Shown here in pieces: positions 13,963 to 16,059 of a DNA stretch of 16,059 bases. The notes beneath the pieces are model-generated. The model was not told where the DNA came from and searched no databases. It was given only the letters and a program-made list of their open reading frames with translations. A program made the position numbers and the translations under genes. Positions within the stretch are counted from its first letter, which is position 1. Every line of letters starts with the position of its first letter. This stretch comes from DATIJJ01 sp035478795. GTDB taxonomy: Bacteria; Pseudomonadota; Gammaproteobacteria; DSM-16500. Location: positions 1 through 16,059 of the forward strand of contig DATIJJ010000061.1 of assembly GCA_035478795.1 (NCBI GenBank), written 5' to 3'.

Positions 13963-14788
13963 TTTCTTTTACCACGATAGCTTTCCAGTTGTCGCTGTTC
14001 GTTTGTAATTTGGGTAGCTCGGTAATACGCAAGACCTGATCATTAATGCGCATGTCATTACCATCGCCTGTTACACCCAATTCGGTTTTGGAAACATATG
14101 GCGCGCTCACCATTTTTTCCTGTAATAATTTACGATACAAAATCATGCCATTGTAATCGCGTTTCAGCCGTGCCAGATTTTGTTGAAAAATACTGTACGC
14201 CTGTTCAATACCTTTTTCCCAGCCCAATTTGATATTTTTTCGCCATAATTCCTTTTCTTCCGCCGTTCGCGGCAGGAGGACTTTATTCGGCAATTCGGGT
14301 TTGGAAAAACCGAGCCAGATATATTCGCGCCAATTGGGCGGCGTCGTTGCAAATCGCGCCTGCTGTACAATTTTATACGTTTTGTCTGCAATGCGGATGG
14401 TGTTTGGATCGGCGAGATTGAGACTATTGTTGCCTTCTTCCAGCACTGGCGGCAGGACACCGTGACTTAACATCATGCCATTAAAGTTGTAAATGGTTTC
14501 AAGATACCATTTATCTTTTTCAGTGCGTTTGTTGATTTGTTGGGATGCAAAGGCCAACCCGCCCTGTGCACCGAGTCCCATGGCAGTTTCCTCCAGTGCT
14601 TTCAGGCGAATTTGACTGACCTGTTCTGCCGGGGGGGTGACCGTTGAATCGGCGGACATGTTTTGCAAATCATTCATGTTGGTGGGATCAACAGCCGGTC
14701 TTGCATGCGTACACGCCGTCAGTAACCCCGTCAGTAAACCCATTAGTAAACCGAGTGTCATGAGGGCAATGCGTGCGTGTTGTTTCAT
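13952..14788 (-). CDS. dotC: Dot/Icm outer-membrane lipoprotein DotC
   Basis: DotC is an outer-membrane lipoprotein that, with DotD and DotH, builds the outer-membrane core of the Dot/Icm complex and helps recruit DotH. The signal peptide ends in lipobox LTAC with acylated Cys at about residue 26. The mature protein carries family features such as MGLGAQGGLAFASQQIN, YNFNGMMLSHGVLPPVL and PPNWREYIWLGF. At 278 residues it is somewhat shorter than the L. pneumophila homologue (about 303). It lies 18 nt after dotD and overlaps dotB by 11 nt. The hydrophobic core of the signal peptide is built of four-residue repeats (GLLM GLLT GLLT). Confidence 0.95.
   Translation of the reverse strand: MKQHARIALMTLGLLMGLLTGLLTACTHARPAVDPTNMNDLQNMSADSTVTPPAEQVSQIRLKALEETAMGLGAQGGLAFASQQINKRTEKDKWYLETIYNFNGMMLSHGVLPPVLEEGNNSLNLADPNTIRIADKTYKIVQQARFATTPPNWREYIWLGFSKPELPNKVLLPRTAEEKELWRKNIKLGWEKGIEQAYSIFQQNLARLKRDYNGMILYRKLLQEKMVSAPYVSKTELGVTGDGNDMRINDQVLRITELPKLQTNSDNWKAIVVKENDN
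14721..14756. repeat. Three 12-nt tandem repeats inside the dotC signal-peptide region
   Basis: AGTAACCCCGTC, AGTAAACCCATT and AGTAAACCGAGT follow each other directly. On the coding strand they encode the GLL(M/T) repeats of the DotC signal peptide. Because 12 nt is a multiple of three, gain or loss of a unit would keep the frame and only change the length of the hydrophobic core. Confidence 0.7.
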
Positions 14789-14806
14789 CCGGATTCCTGA
14801 TTCACC

Positions 14807-15271
14807 TTAATTTTTTGCGTAGCGTAATTCAATGACGCGGCTGTCGGGAAATATTACCACGGCGGCACGCCGTCCGCATTGAAAACCAATGTCGCGCACG
14901 ATGTCCGCTATCATGGTGTTTTTATCATAAATAGTGACGAGTACCGGAATGGCGGGTGGTGTACCCAGAATGCGCAGACGGTAGTTGGTCACATGGGCAA
15001 TTTGTTTAAGCAGGGGCTCGACCGGCCCTGACCAGTCCACAGAGGTTAATCCTGCCATACCGTAACTGGCGGGATTGGGTGGCGGATCCAGTGCCGGGAG
15101 CGGTCGCGAGGCCTGGGCGGTTTCAGACAGACTCGAGATGGCACGACTGACCGAGTAGGACGCTTCCGCAAGCGATGCGCTGGAATGGTTGGTGGAATCG
15201 GTTGCAGGCGGTGTTGAAGTACAAGCGCCGAGGATCATTGGCAAGGCAATGACAGCGAGCCTTTTTTTCAT
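14807..15271 (-). CDS. dotD: Dot/Icm outer-membrane lipoprotein DotD
   Basis: DotD is a small lipoprotein of the outer-membrane core, with a C-terminal domain resembling secretin N domains. The signal peptide ends in lipobox LGAC with acylated Cys17. A Ser/Thr/Pro linker (about 18-60) precedes the globular domain (about 75-154), which includes VDWSGPVEPLLKQIAH, YRLRILG and NTMIADIVRDIGFQCG. At 154 residues it is close to the L. pneumophila protein (163). It is the first gene of the dotD-dotC-dotB operon and divergent from icmT. The ATG has a modest AGGGAT site upstream. No clear sigma-70 promoter for it was found in the 117-nt divergent gap. Confidence 0.93.
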   Translation of the reverse strand: MKKRLAVIALPMILGACTSTPPATDSTNHSSASLAEASYSVSRAISSLSETAQASRPLPALDPPPNPASYGMAGLTSVDWSGPVEPLLKQIAHVTNYRLRILGTPPAIPVLVTIYDKNTMIADIVRDIGFQCGRRAAVVIFPDSRVIELRYAKN

Positions 15272-15351
15272 GATGGGTCACATCCCTTTATTCAGAACAC
15301 CTTGAAAAGATTGAAACAAGAATGGCGATATCAGTCAAGCTGCAATTCAGC

Positions 15352-15357
15352 TATACT
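15352..15357 (+). promoter_or_regulatory. Predicted -10 element (TATACT) of icmT-icmS
   Basis: TATACT lies within CTATACTTT (15351-15359), 32 nt upstream of the chosen icmT start; the same nonamer precedes icmV. A -35 box is weak (TATCAG at 17 nt). Transcription from it would begin near 15364, leaving a leader that includes the GAGG site at 15377-15380. Confidence 0.45.
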
Positions 15358-15388
15358 TTCTTCGAACAGGATGGATGAGGATGCCCCC

Positions 15389-15631
15389 ATGGCGCACTGG
15401 CGTGATTCCGCAAGAAATGTAAGACTGTGGTTTGTTGATTTCCGGGCGTGTTTTCCCTTATTAATTTTATTATTTCATATTAGACTGTGGACATTTATTC
15501 TGGCCGTGGTGGCGACGGCCTTTTTTGCGGGCCTTGAGCGGTACGGGTTTTCAGTCGCGGTTTTTTTGCGTTGGCTGCGGGCTTATATTGCAGGGCCCAA
15601 AAAGATTGCCCAGCCCTGGTGGAGACGATGA
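15389..15631 (+). CDS. icmT: Dot/Icm membrane protein IcmT
   Basis: IcmT is a very small inner-membrane component of the Dot/Icm system, implicated in secretion and in pore-mediated exit from host cells. The family pattern is nearly complete: HWRDSAR at the start, LLFHIRLWTF, FLRWLRAYIAGPKK and PWWRR at the end. One or two membrane segments lie around residues 20-50. ATG 15389 is preferred because GAGG (15377-15380) is 8 nt upstream, giving 80 residues. An in-frame ATG at 15371 would give 86, the length of the L. pneumophila protein, but has no separate ribosome site and would start about 7 nt after the predicted transcription start. icmS begins 3 nt after the stop. Confidence 0.93.
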   Translation: MAHWRDSARNVRLWFVDFRACFPLLILLFHIRLWTFILAVVATAFFAGLERYGFSVAVFLRWLRAYIAGPKKIAQPWWRR

Positions 15632-15634
15632 CGC

Positions 15635-15973
15635 ATGGATATCTCACAACAGATTTGTAAAATTGTGCGCGTGATGGGTTCGCGCTTCAGCCTGAATGGC
15701 AGGCCAATGACCATTGATGAAGTGTTTGCACCGGCGGGGCTTTTACCTGCGATTGCAAGACGGGCGGATCAGCTTTGTTCACTTTGTCTGGGTTACGGGA
15801 TTGGTGTCACGTTTGAAGAAGTGGAAGGCTCGGTTTTAGGCGTGCGCGTGGTGTTTGATGATATCACGCCGAATATTTTACGGATGCTTTGCATCACGGA
15901 TGTGGTGCATGAATTGACGCAGGGGACGGCGAAGGGTGAAATGACAGCGCTGGATCAGCTGATGTATGACTAA
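15635..15973 (+). CDS. icmS: Dot/Icm effector chaperone subunit IcmS
   Basis: IcmS is a small acidic cytoplasmic protein that heterodimerises with IcmW and delivers effectors to the DotL/DotM coupling complex. The 112 residues match IcmS (114) throughout: DEVFAPAGLLPAIARRADQL (about 28-47), CSLCLGYGIG, LGVRVVFDDITPNILRMLC and the end LDQLMYD. The ATG has a GGAG site 10 nt upstream, inside the end of icmT, so the pair is coupled. In L. pneumophila icmR-icmQ follow icmS directly. Here no gene follows in the remaining 86 nt, and icmQ is located next to mlaA. Confidence 0.97.
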   Translation: MDISQQICKIVRVMGSRFSLNGRPMTIDEVFAPAGLLPAIARRADQLCSLCLGYGIGVTFEEVEGSVLGVRVVFDDITPNILRMLCITDVVHELTQGTAKGEMTALDQLMYD

Positions 15974-16010
15974 CTTTGTCTTCAAGATAAAAAATTTCTG
16001 AAAATATTGT

Positions 16011-16036
16011 CATGCCAGCGTGCTTTTAGCTGGCAT
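16011..16036. repeat. REP-type inverted repeat downstream of icmS
   Basis: ATGCCAGC (16012-16019) and GCTGGCAT (16029-16036) form a perfect 8-bp stem with a 9-nt loop, inside TTGTCATGCCAGC...GCTGGCATCCAG. This wording (GTCATGCC..GGCATCCAG) is that of a dispersed palindromic repeat family common in proteobacterial genomes. No T-run follows, so it is not a classical terminator. The element may continue past the right edge. Confidence 0.55.
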
Positions 16037-16059
16037 CCAGCGCGGTTTTAAGACACTGG

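Noticed and set aside
15302..15388. TTG-started extension of IcmT
   Set aside because: It would begin upstream of the predicted -10 element, and the family sequence begins near MAHWRDSAR.

Overview
The window is a chromosomal stretch from a gammaproteobacterium of the order Legionellales. The evidence is a dense cluster of Dot/Icm (type IVB secretion) genes, several of which read almost through their length like Legionella/Coxiella proteins: IcmS, IcmT, IcmW, IcmV, DotB, DotC, DotD and DotA. I cannot assign a genus. The gene order (icmX-icmW / icmV-dotA / accessory gene / dotB-dotC-dotD / icmT-icmS) is more compact than in Legionella pneumophila.

Left part (1-5606): ordinary housekeeping and envelope genes. 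A truncated cpdA-like cAMP phosphodiesterase is cut by the left edge. Next comes a leftward operon gpmI-envC-ctpA (phosphoglycerate mutase, amidase activator, C-terminal processing protease), with gpmI and envC overlapping. Divergent from gpmI is mlaA, for outer-membrane phospholipid asymmetry.

Centre (5607-11533): downstream of mlaA is a 70-residue gene I do not recognise by sequence, followed 4 nt later by a 193-residue gene that I read as icmQ. A small, unrecognisable gene directly before icmQ is the classical position of icmR or its fast-evolving functional replacements (FIR genes). Convergent with icmQ is a leftward operon icmW - secreted proline-rich protein - icmX. The middle gene is not part of the Legionella icmW-icmX pair. 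Divergent from icmW is icmV-dotA. IcmQ (pore former or NAD-binding regulator), IcmS/IcmW (effector chaperones), IcmV, IcmX and DotA (inner membrane and periplasm), DotC/DotD (outer-membrane core lipoproteins) and DotB (ATPase) belong to one secretion machine.

Right part (11534-16059): a TPR-like protein with a Ser/Pro-rich tail has its own well-formed promoter and lies between dotA and dotB. It looks like a candidate Dot/Icm substrate. The 218-nt gap after it holds a palindromic multi-hairpin repeat. Then follow the leftward dotD-dotC-dotB operon and the divergent icmT-icmS pair. The right end carries a short inverted repeat of the dispersed REP type.

No tRNA, rRNA, CRISPR array, transposase or prophage gene was seen. 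There is no gene-free stretch longer than about 300 bases.
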